NCBI GenBank assembly: GCA_037178625.1 | Contig: CM074127.1 | Span: forward strand, 2,790,001-2,854,000 | Length of the DNA stretch: 64,000 nucleotides | DNA from: Skeletonema tropicum | Lineage: Eukaryota > Bacillariophyta > Thalassiosirophyceae > Thalassiosirales > Thalassiosiraceae | Direction of reading: 5' to 3' | Shown: positions 32,855 to 43,056 of the stretch, piece after piece | Layout: each line of letters begins with the position of its first letter | Position numbering within the stretch: the first letter of the stretch is position 1 | The notes under the pieces: generated by a model | Database searches by the model: none | What the model was told of the DNA's origin: nothing | The model's input: only the letters and a program-made list of their open reading frames with translations | Program-made: the position numbers and the translations under genes

Positions 32855-34243
32855 TAAGTGGTGACGTGGCACATTTGCCTCACGTCCTTGCTTCCGACTT
32901 CCTGGCTGGCGCCGGCGCCCCCAACCCAAACCGCCAGTGATTTAAACCGACACATAACAACAAAACCATGATGGCAGATATCTCCTACAGCCATGACGCC
33001 ATCCAACTTCATACGAAAATTATTTCATGCTACTACCATATCATCATTGATCCTATCAGCACACCGTCTCCTTACGAGTAAAAAATCCAGGTAAATATTC
33101 AGTGTCTATTATTTTATCTGCTCTACACAAAAAATGTTGTTACTTACTGAATAATTTCCGAAAAACAACTCCGCACACAGGCCTAATACTCTTATCCCGA
33201 TCTCCTCCTTTGGCATCAGCGTTTTCTAATGAATTATTATCAGCGTCAATTTATCATTGTGCTGTCAGGCGTCATTGATAACAGGGCAAAAGATGAGGTT
33301 CTCTGAAGAAATTATTGATATTATTTAAGATTTCCGGGGGCGATGGATAGTGGACAGTATTCAGGAGGAAAGGGTGGCAGTCTTGGGGGCAAGCTATTCC
33401 ATGGCTTAATCCTGTTTGACTGCTTTTCATTCTGTAATGAGTGGCTTCCTCTAACTTCGTATCATCTCGGCTGCTCCCCTCGAAGGTGTCGTTGCTGCCC
33501 CCTTCGACTTGCTGGAAATCTGGAGAAATTATCTCTTTTCTACGCAACAATAGATAGCCACCGTACAACGGCGATGTTCGTCATGGTCAAGCAATGGACG
33601 GAAGACGCAGATCGACGTCGAATGATTGACGGAGAGAAGATTTGAATTGAAGCCTCCCATTGTGATGTCTGGCACTACTTTTCCGATTAGAAGGGGAGAA
33701 GCCAAATGAATATGGTCGAAGCAATATTTCTTTTCATTTCTACTCAAACTCAGTTACTTCTTAGTTGGTCTGCACAAGCTTGCACAGTTCCCACGAGATT
33801 TGCAGGTTGCCCTTTTCCTGGGACTTCGCCCAAGGAATGTCTTCATCGACATATTCAAAATTACCCTATCCTTTCGCGACGGATCCAATCCCCTCCTCTG
33901 GCATAGGACGAGGAGAAGGGGCTAAGGCCTTTGACAAGTTGGAGGGAGATTTGATGTGTCTCTTATATTTACATCGTTGGAGGGAGATGCAGAAGCAACA
34001 TCTGCGGTGGGAGTCTGCCAGGGCACTATTGATCGATTTCATCTGAAGATGGGAGAGAGGAAGTTTCCCATTCACGAGGACATCGTGTTTTTCAGTTGCA
34101 GAAAAAGAAAGTGACCATAAAAGTGAGTACAAACTTAGTACATAAGTTGATGACATCTCTGAATGCAATCAGTCTCACGTCTAACTAACTTTTTTACGTT
34201 ATAAATATCCTTTCACTTCCACAGAATACATTTATGACTCCAA
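32855..34243. other. MULE non-coding left arm
   Basis: Nothing recognisable. Open frames here (up to about 100 codons) have no motif and overlap on both strands. It lies downstream of the transposase and may hold its 3' end signals. Confidence 0.5.
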
Positions 34244-37200
34244 TCAATTCTTCTTCACAAAAACGTAGCGACTTGAACTCTTCCCTTTTCCTGCCCACTC
34301 ATCAATTACTTCACGAGTAAACCACAACTCACGACAGTCTTTTAGAACCATTCCTTTGATCACAACATTTGCGCAGTAAATACGTTTTGAAGGGTCGTTA
34401 GCTTGAGACCTGAGACCATCATAGACACATCCAACAAGCTGTAAACCTAATGCATCACGAGGCACAGCAGTGTCAAACTGCTGTGGCAAATTCTTCTTTG
34501 GTAATATTTTGACAGTTCCCATCTCAGCTGCCCAATTGGATTTTGTTAGTCTGCATCCGATTTCATTCGCTCTTTGACATCTGTTGATTTTATGTCCAAC
34601 GAGTAAGCAGAATTTGCAAGTTGATTTGGTATTTTTCGTCGCTGCTACTTCCGTACCAGATCGAAAACGTTTGGTTGATGTTGATCCAGCACCACGTTTT
34701 GTGAGTGGAGGTAAGATTTCCGGACCATCAGCGTTCACATCATCACTCAAGTTCGAGGAAGAAGACAACTCGATTCCCACGTAGTCTGCAGAAGCAGTGA
34801 TTATCTCTGTTGTGGATCTGTTTTGGATGTTACTTCTCAACCACTTCATTACTCCCAGTGCCTTGTATAATAGATCTTCATTATCACTCGATACAATGGC
34901 AGCAATTAGTTTCCCCTCTTCTACGACCATGTTATACTTCTGCGTGTGATCAAGTTTCTTCTTTCGACGTTTCCTCTGGACAGCACGAGCACTGCCTTTC
35001 ACAATACTTTGACTGCCGGTTGGTGCATAGTCAGTCACAAACACTCCAACTCCATCACGAGCACCATTACAAATGTTTTCTTCTCCAATGTCAACATTCC
35101 CGACGACAGTTTTTTCAACACTACCTTGACTGCTTTGAGTAGGGAAGGTCACATCTCCTGAAGAATCGTACACAATTCCTTCACTTGAGGCTGTGGTATG
35201 ACCGTGACGCACGATAGGATCTTCCACTACATCATCACGAATACGCCAATGGTTGTCGAACTGCTGCTCCACAAACCCCCCTTGGAGAGTGCATTGAATA
35301 TGGTCACAAGGCATGCCCCAATTAAGGTCTTTCTTACAGTCACAGCGCATTACTCCATTAATTTTCACCACAGTTCTTGGACTTGGTGGGTTGCTAGTAT
35401 CCTCCGCAATGCTGCGCCTAGTCACTTCAAAGGCTTCAGTAGCACCCTGTTCAGACTGTGACGGAGAAACAGAAATAGGTGTACAGATGTAGTTTTGGCT
35501 GTCCTGATTGGTTTGCGCAAAGTATTCTGTAGCCTTAGAAGAAAAGAGGTTCCCACACTCATTTGCAGCAATTGTGCGCCCCGCAACAGTTCTTGGATCC
35601 AAACAATTGATGCCTTCACGCATTGTACGGACTTTCTCTTGTTGAAGTTTCTCTCGGTCTTTGCGCACATGCTGTTGCACTACACCTACAAATGTTAGTG
35701 GTTCTGGCCCAATAGATCTCTGGAATGCAGAGAACGACCCCTCAACTGGTGAGCTGGATTCGTATCCACAGGTGAAATGTTCTAAACGCCATGGGGCACC
35801 CCAGCGCTGCTTTGCCGTGGCGAGTTCATGCAAATATGTAGCTGCATCAGGCCATTTTTGGCATGCCTCCAACAACAAGTCCTCCCACACTTTTTTGTCA
35901 ACTGTGTTGCGAACAAGTTTGTTGTAAACAAAAGATTTACACGACTCATAGTCAGGTAAATGTCCCAGGTTCTTCGGAAAGTCAATTACCATTATATGCC
36001 ATACGCAAGCACCAATAAATTGAATGCTGCTTAGGGCTCTTCGAACAGGCTCTTCTCCAACACCTGGTGATCAATGATATAGGGACATGTGAGTCGGGAG
36101 GAAAAGTGAATATCAATTTCAAACCAAAAACATCACTTCTTACCAAGATCGGACATCAAGCACTTCACAACATCAGCTGCCTCTGGTGTCATTTGTACCA
36201 TACTTGATAGAACCCAATATACGGCTTCATTGGTGGGGCTCATTGTCATTGCACCCAATACAGTTTGAACCTTTCCATTATGATCAATGACAACTACGTT
36301 CCAAAAACAGAATCCGTTCTTATTGATTCCACTTCTGCTATCATCAACGAAGATTATCTTTCCATAATCGCGCAGGCGCCTCCTCATTCGGCCTGTTTGC
36401 CAAGCTGTGCCGGAGAACCGGTTCTCTGAGTCTGTAGTCATCCTATAATCATACCCTGGAATTTGTGAAGACAATCCTTTATGGACACAAACCAAGGCAT
36501 CAATACTCTTCTGTCCACCGTCAGACACTTCACTTTCCAAGTCGTGATTGAAGAGATAGTCTGTCATCTGTCCATCTTCTTCTTCGGATGGATATTCATA
36601 CCTTTCACAGGCTTATCATTCATGAGACGGTAACGAAGATTGGTTGCCTCTTTAAGTGTAACATCATTCATACCCTGCTCAATTAGCCAATCCTGAACAT
36701 TTGCGGTGGTGTATCGACCAGATTTGCATTCCTTTCGGAGATAAGTAAGAGCTACGTTTGAGTATTCTCGACCCCTCAGCTGCTTATTTGTAGCTCGAAC
36801 TAATTCGTCGGCACCCTTGCATCCGTTGGTGTGGTTCAATTCCAGTGAGATGATTTTTATGGATGCACTGGTTAGATGTCCATTGCTCTTGAGAATCTCT
36901 GCAGGGGTAGCGCGACGACCACAGATTTTAAACCCACAATCAACCTTTAGAGATGTCCTCTTACGTGCATCTGGGCCACCCTTTGAAACGGATTTAAATT
37001 TGCGGCCACGAACACAGTAATACCTAATGTATTCAACAGACACTCCATGAGTACGTTGGTTTGTTGAACTACTTCTATTGACATCATAATTACGAAGTGT
37101 GCAATATGTCGTGACTGCAGTGTCAAAAGCAGCCACGTCTGCAAACACCTGACCCTCCCGTAACATCCCCATACCGTCGTCATCTGTTCCGACACTACTG

Positions 37201-37582
37201 CTTTCATCATCATTAACATTTTCACCACCAGTTCCTCCTACTGCTACTGCTACTGTGTCTGTTGTCGTTTCATCCATATTGATGTCATTGTCATCGCCGT
37301 GACCGTGACTGTCACTGCCATTCTCGTGCACAGCATTATTGCCATTTCCGACGGTGGCACTGCGGACATCTGATTGCGGTTGTGGCATCAGTGGATGATA
37401 TTGCACATGACACGTTGGTAGATAATAACCCACTGGCTGCAGCCAATTATATTGATTAGGTTGCTGTTGTGACAGAAACTGTGGCTGTGGATTACCAGCA
37501 GCTGCGCCATAATGCATTGTTCCAAGTGCCACCCTCTCCGCTTGCGAGGGGGCTTGCCATTCGTTTGGCGGTGGTTTCGACA
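34244..37582 (-). CDS. MULE transposase (DDE, SWIM and zinc-knuckle), one -1 frame break
   Basis: Cuts and inserts the element. Minus strand: start ATG 37582 (MSKPPPNEWQ), exon to 36144, an 80-bp GT-AG intron (36064-36143), exon 36063-34244. N-terminal part: FAR1/GCM-like DNA-binding domain (YYCVRGRKFKSVSKGGPDAR ... DCGFKICGRR ... LELNHTNGC). Catalytic Asp in IIFVDDSRSG, second Asp in CLMSDLGVGEEPVRRAL joined across the intron, the CVWHI motif, and Glu in SSPVEGSFSAF. Then a SWIM finger (MRCDCKKDLNWGMPCDHIQC) and a CCHC knuckle (CKFCLLVGHKINRC). At 36564-36567 the first frame's TGA overlaps an ATG of the next frame (ATGA), a -1 step; the -1 frame is open upstream as RYEYPSEEEDGQM. Otherwise intact. 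Confidence 0.88.
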
Positions 37583-37805
37583 TCTTCACCTTCACGTGAA
37601 ACAAAGTATTGTAATATATGGTAGAAAAAAAATGACAAAGGCTTCGATCAAAATTCAAAAGTTTAATGTGCGAAAATGAGAGTTCTGTGACTAGCTTGGT
37701 CCTTGGGGCAAGAAAGGGGTCTTGCCCCAAGAAAAAATCTGCCCTTGCTTTGCCCTCCAAAAACAAAAGCTATATATTGCCACGTCATATATGACGTGGC
37801 ACTCC

Positions 37806-37866
37806 CAATTCGAGTGGTGTGTGCAGTGATGTGTGTGAAATACGCGTGTGCAGCGTAGCCTCTCTC
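37806..37866 (-). repeat. MULE right TIR
   Basis: Reverse-complement partner of 32794-32854. Just inside it is a short palindrome, gccacgtcatatatgacgtggc (about 37780-37801). Confidence 0.92.
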
Positions 37867-37875
37867 CCCACCACC

Positions 37876-40862
37876 ACACCATGGTGCAATTCCGAAAAAT
37901 GGTGTTCCGCCATGCCCTACTATCCCTACTAGTTCAGAAACTGCCTCGTGCGCAAGTTGGGAAGCCTTAGATTTTGTATTATTGGCTGCGGACTGGTTTC
38001 CTTGTTTTTGTGTGGTTAAATCGCCATCTAAATTGATACATCTCTCACAACATCGTGCCATGGCGTTTATCTGAAGTCCACGCACCACTCCGAGCAGCAA
38101 TCGTCCATATGCTGGATCATAATGACGCCCTAAACCAGTTATTTACCATCGACAAGCTCGCCGTGATGTGCAATATAGCAGCAAGTCTGGATGATGAGGG
38201 GATTCATGTGACAACAGGAGAATTATGTAATGCCTCCAAAAAATCAAACGACACCACCACCCTACCACCCCTATGAGGGGATGTGGACAGCGACACACAC
38301 ACCTACTTCGTTATGAAGGGCGCAGGCCTCCAAAACCACCATGTATTACTTCTGCCGGACAGTTCGAATCGAATGATGAGCGGGTAGGCAACCCTTTGAC
38401 CGAAATAGGACGTCTTTATTACATGTTGGATGGAAGAGCGGGTAGGTGGCATGTGTGTTGGATAATGACATTCAGGATGGGTTACTTCTTATGGACTGCT
38501 ATGGGTGGTGACGCTAGAAGCGCGCCTAAGTAAAACCTTAAAATGGCTACTTTTTTGGAAACAGATAGAGTAAGCGAATAGTAACTCTACGATGAAACCA
38601 AGACTACCATTGGAAAGCTTATCTCCTCTAGTTCATGATTCATGTGTTGTTTGTGCAATTTGGTCGACTATGAGACGAGTTGGAATCGTCCAAAGTTTAA
38701 CGCTTGTCTGACTTTGGAGCGGCTCTCTCACACTCTGCGGGGTCGAATGCTGTCGTGAAGGCATGCATTCGATTCGTCAGATGTTCAGGATTCCAGTGCT
38801 TGCCTTCACGACAGCATTCGACCCCCCAGAGCCATTGAATCGACAACTCCATGAGACATCATTTCAATCCATTTTCAAATTTTTTTCGTTCGTTTTACTA
38901 GCGATTTGCTAGCATTTTTTGAATCGCAGAGACGATCCGACCTCTGACCGTCAAGCTGTTCATTCTCGGCAACTAAGCGGTCGATTCAACCCATTCCACT
39001 TGCAGAGCTCTTCTAGCAGACCTATTGGAGCGAGCCGATGGCTGTGCTAGGTTAGAATAACTCTTTTCGCTGCGTAATACTGCGTCTAAACTGGGCAATG
39101 CAATAGAGAGATCGCTTTCACACGTCGGCGATGCATTTGGTTCATATTTGCTACCAACAGCAATATATTCATCCATAAAACCGTGCCGTGTCGATTTATT
39201 AGGTAGGTGCTATAGATAGATTGAGTTGAATCGTAGCAAAGCGTGCCAGATTTCGATGGTGTCATTCCTACAAGTTAAGCAAGCCGTCGTCACTCTAGGA
39301 CATCCACCTAATAAATGCAAGAATCCACTCTTGCTTTAGCATTAACAGTATTGTGAAGCGTGAAACATACGTCGGTAAGAGGCAACTTGAAATCAAGTAG
39401 CCCATGCGGAAGGAATTGCAGCAAGGAAGGGCGTCTACCACCTACAGTCAGACCTCATTGGAAGATCAAATCGAAGAAGCTGCAACGCTAAAGACAGCCA
39501 ATGATTTGGCGTGGAAGTAAAGAGATACAATTGAGCTTACAAAGTGACTTGGCAAAGTCTTGAAGGAGAGGCATTGGGAAGATGTCCCAGTGAATCGTTT
39601 CTTTGAAGAACTCGAAAAGGTCTTTCCTCGCTTTTACAACCTTGCAGTGAGCCATAAGACCAAGTGTTTTGTGATGCAGAGGAGCAACTCCAACTTGCAC
39701 TGAAAAGAATAATCTCGGTAAATTCATTAAGCCTGTTCGAGATTTGCAGATAGAAAGGCTCCAAACACCCTCAGCACCAAGCGTCGGCGTCGGGCAGGCG
39801 AGTTGAAGAAGGCGAAAGCAACCAAGCTGGATATTTGGGCCGAGTTTGCCAAAGTTGAAGACTCTAAATCAGACCACGATACAAAACTGACCCACCCAAT
39901 CCTTATATAACACCAGAGGATGTATTCACTGCACTAGAACGTTCGTAATGTTGTGATATCGACCACGATGGGTAAGGTATGCCGAAAGATGGCAATTTTC
40001 CACGCCCCATTTCAAATTGCATTACGACTAAGTAGACCTATTTCGAGCAAAATAGCGACTGTAGATATTGAATACATAGACAATAAGCTGTACATGGAGC
40101 CATCGTTTGTCCTCCGATGGGTTTCGTAACATGATGCACGGTGCGGTCGAACATGGTAGTTTTGGTGATGTTTGTTCTGTGTGATTTTGAGGCCGGATGG
40201 CGAAGCGCGCCAAATCACTTCACCGATTTTCGGCCCCTTGGAGGAGTTGACAATGACGCCCCTACGACCACCAACATCGCCGATGAAGACGAATCCAACG
40301 ATACGAATGGCACGAAATGACCTCAATGGACCAATCTTGGCGAGATCGGGCGGTGATTTGAAGATTTGATCACTACAGAGACCATTATAAGCACAAAAGG
40401 GGCATTTAACTAGTGGGTCACTAACAAACTGAATATCTAGATAACTCCATAAATATTGGTGCAAAAACGGCTCCCTTTGCAGTTCATTGGTCCTAGGGGT
40501 ATACCGAAGCTGTCTGAGCAGTGTTACAGTGAAATTCCAAAATTCGTTTTGTTAGTAGATTTAACTAGCGTCACCACCCATAACTGCGGCGATGGGTACG
40601 ATTGCAGCGAGACACGCCGAGGCAAGGTTTCCGAGAGACATAATTATGGTGTGACCCAGTTCTTTCTACCCTAGGGAGCAACTTCCGTAGCAAAAAAACA
40701 TCAATTGAGAAAGGAAAGTTGTTCACATGACAATAATCACAACCTTCAAGCACTGTTTGGTGCAGAAGAATCAACGTTCGGAAAGGGTGCACTCCACATT
40801 GCGGCTGTGATCAACTCACGATACGGTGCATCGGACGAGCAACTGAGATGATTATTGTTGGC
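37876..40862. other. Outer element interior, mostly unrecognised
   Basis: Scattered coding-like fragments on the plus strand (for example KRRRRAGELKKAKATKLDIW near 39.79 kb and EYIDNKLYMEPSFVLRWVS near 40.07 kb) are broken by stops. They may belong to the same decayed transposase as the fragment at 40.9-41.6 kb. A hairpin lies at 38739-38825. No intact gene. Confidence 0.4.
38739..38825. repeat. 25-bp perfect inverted repeat, 37-nt loop
   Basis: Left arm 38739-38763 (ggggtcgaatgctgtcgtga...) is the exact reverse complement of 38801-38825. It is the strongest hairpin in the outer element; it could be the core of a small foldback element. Confidence 0.85.
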
Positions 40863-41590
40863 TGGACGAAAGCGCTGTTGCATGAGCTTGACATTAAAGA
40901 TATTGATGTATCTAATATTGTCAAGGGATGCCCATCTAGGAGGACTCATAATCGAAAAGAGGCTAGTCTTGCGGCTGATTGCATGATTATTGTCTTGTAA
41001 GAAATCATGGATGAGGGGGCAAAGCATTTTAACCTAATCACTGGTTATGGCAAACGAGCAGGGCTTGAACACTCGTCAATATTTTAGTTTGGGCTGGTTG
41101 GGAGGTGAGAAAAAGACTAAAGAAGACAACTAAATTACATTGTCTTGGTGTGGACACAAGTGCTTATGGCGCTAATGGTTATGCACTGGACGCAGTCAAG
41201 AAGTCGCTTGAGGAGTTCTCTGGACTATACGGTTTCAGAGTGACCGCAATTACTGGAGATGGAGATGCCGGCGGCGGTGTTTCTGGTCACAATGTACGAG
41301 CAGCTTTGGTAAAGGCTAATAGAGGATGAGATCAACTACTTGATGCATGCACTAAACAAGTGTCTTGAATCTGCGGGACAATATACGTTTGGGCAGCAAG
41401 GGGTGAACAAAAGACTGTTATTTATTTCAACCAACTGTTGAAAGCTATCAAGGAGGAAGGATGCAATAAACTCGATGGTAAACATTGCTTGGACGAAATC
41501 TATGCTACTGTTGTACATATATCATTGAACGACGACACAGACACATGGCAGCAATCTTCGCCCAAGGACAGGGGCAACACGGCTTGATAA
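40863..41590 (+). pseudogene. Decayed transposase of the outer TIR element
   Basis: Readable pieces in shifting frames: WTKALLHELDIKDIDVSNIV, then HNRKEASLAADCMIIVL (stop), FNLITGYGKRAGLEHSSIF (stop), LGVDTSAYGANGYALDAVKK, VTAITGDGDAGGG...HNVRAALVKA and DEIYATVVHISLNDDTDTW. The GYGKRAG, GVDTSAYG and TGDGDAGGG blocks look like the acidic-residue motifs of a DDE-type transposase family that I have seen in algal genomes but cannot name. Several stops and shifts mean it is dead. Confidence 0.5.
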
Positions 41591-41988
41591 CAATGATGGT
41601 AAGTATTTCGTCCTGCAAACAAAGCTTGGGAAAAGCCGAAGGGAAAAGCAAAACGAAATGGGAAAGTGAAAAGGGTGTAAATACATGAATACACCATTAT
41701 TTTAAGAACAACACATCTCATGTCTGACTTCACACATGTAAATCTAGATGACTTGAAATTGATTAATCAATAGCTTGCTTACAAAGGCTTCCCAACTTGC
41801 GCACACACATGGCACTATTACATCATATATAGGAAGGACGAGGTTGCTCATTACTCGGCGCAAGTTCGGACTCGGTCCATCATGTAGGGGCAGGCTGCAC
41901 CCTTTTCATTCTAGCGATCATCTAGCGATTGCCCACGAAAACCCACAAAAACAGTCGAAAAAGGGGGGAACCCACAATGACGCCCGAC

Positions 41989-42021
41989 AGATCATAAACA
42001 CGCGAGGATGCCCGACGGTAA
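41989..42021 (-). repeat. Outer element, right inverted end
   Basis: Reverse complement of 32660-32692. It ends 40 bp before the ATG of the next gene, so the transposon edge forms part of that gene's promoter or leader. Confidence 0.88.
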
Positions 42022-42060
42022 AGTTATTGACACTTCTTCGTTGCAACGCAAGTGAACACC

Positions 42061-42831
42061 ATGGTAGGCAACCCCTCATCATCGGGACAACTGTCGGCAT
42101 TCCTCGTGAGCCATTCTATCATCACCGAGCCTCTCTCCCCCTTGCACAATAACGTAGCCTCCGCGCTACTAACAGTTGTCTACGTCAAATGTGTAATGGA
42201 ATTGGGAGCTCTAATCAGAATTAAGTACGGACATCCAGAATTGTCTAGAAAGTTTATCCATTTGTGTGCTTGCTCCGCTGTTGTTTGGTGGCCACTGTTC
42301 GATACGAGTCACTGGGGCTGGAGATTGAATATTACCGTGCCGGCATGTATGGCTATAAGGCTGATATATAAAGGCGCCGTCAAAAAAGATCCAGAAGATG
42401 AAGATGTCCACACAATGTCACGTACAAGTTCTCCATCGGAACTCCTCTTTGGTCCTCTGCAAATGACTCTAATCATGGTTTACGTGGGTCTCACGAAATT
42501 CATGACACACACTGGCTTAATAATTATGGCATCATTCGTTGGTGATGCAGCCGCAGCGGTTGTAGGGATGCAATATGGGCGGCACAAATACAAAGTAGCT
42601 TTCGGGGGAGAGAAGTCGGTAGAAGGGTCTATTGGGTGCGGATTGTTGACTATTGCTGCATGTGTAATATACGGAAAAGTATGCAACATAGACTTGTTAG
42701 AATGGAGGCCGCTTTTTGCGATTGGGGTTACTTCGGCGTTGGTGGAGGGAACTGCGATCAATAATTGGGATAATGTCTTCTTATGTGTGGCGATGGAGCT
42801 GATGTCCCTCCATCTACCGAAATTGATATAA
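42061..42831 (+). CDS. Phytol/polyprenol kinase-like membrane protein
   Basis: 256 codons, single exon; ATG 42061 in good context (accATGg). Resembles the phytol kinase/farnesol kinase/dolichol kinase group, which phosphorylates isoprenoid alcohols with CTP and in plants feeds tocopherol and chlorophyll recycling. Marks: ELSRKFIHLCACSAVVWWPL near the N-terminus, several hydrophobic spans, SFVGDAAAAVVGMQYGRHKY, and GGEKSVEGSIGCGLLTIAAC. The C-terminal NNWDNVFLCVAMEL also fits. No clear plastid transit peptide seen; membrane of plastid or ER is possible. The promoter region carries transposon sequence. Confidence 0.85.
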   Translation: MVGNPSSSGQLSAFLVSHSIITEPLSPLHNNVASALLTVVYVKCVMELGALIRIKYGHPELSRKFIHLCACSAVVWWPLFDTSHWGWRLNITVPACMAIRLIYKGAVKKDPEDEDVHTMSRTSSPSELLFGPLQMTLIMVYVGLTKFMTHTGLIIMASFVGDAAAAVVGMQYGRHKYKVAFGGEKSVEGSIGCGLLTIAACVIYGKVCNIDLLEWRPLFAIGVTSALVEGTAINNWDNVFLCVAMELMSLHLPKLI

Positions 42832-43056
42832 CTCGTCACTGGTGGATTTCGACATTTCAACTACCTTGATATTCTCTTCATTTCATTTATAAGCTTTTAG
42901 ATGCTCTGTTAGTTTATTCTAATGGACATATCCAACATTTTTACTCATGAATCTTGACACCAAATATGATGAACGTCTGAACCGCACTCCTCATTAGACG
43001 AGTGCCTCTGATGAAGGACACTCACAAATTCCTCTAATTAGCTTCTCCCTTTAACT

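Larger units (their letters stand above)
32794..37866 (-). mobile_element. Mutator-like element (MULE), complete with target duplication
   Basis: 5,073 bp. The 61-bp inverted ends (32794-32854 and 37806-37866) begin gagagaggctacgctgcaca and differ at about two bases. They are flanked by an identical 9-bp direct repeat cccaccacc (32785-32793 and 37867-37875), the size expected for MULEs. It carries one spliced transposase gene on the minus strand and about 1.4 kb of non-coding sequence. It sits inside the inverted end of an older element. Confidence 0.92.
32660..42021. mobile_element. Old TIR element, split by a MULE insertion
   Basis: A 33-bp perfect inverted repeat (32660-32692 and 41989-42021; core ccgtcgggcatcctcgcg) defines the ends, with a weaker match running further inward. 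The inverted match resumes on the left at about 37950 (gtgcgcaagttgggaagcct) against 41785-41810 on the right, that is beyond the inserted MULE. Without the MULE the element is about 4.3 kb. Inside are a decayed transposase (about 40.9-41.6 kb) and a 25-bp hairpin. Its right edge is 40 bp from the next gene's start codon. Confidence 0.72.

Noticed and set aside
37691..38100. Minus-strand ORFs across the MULE right end (MVWWWGERL..., MLLGVVRGL...)
   Set aside because: They run through the TIR and target duplication into the flanking older element, so they are chance frames created by the insertion.
42052..42060. Kinase start at 42052
   Set aside because: That codon is GTG; the ATG at 42061 in accATGg context is the likely start.
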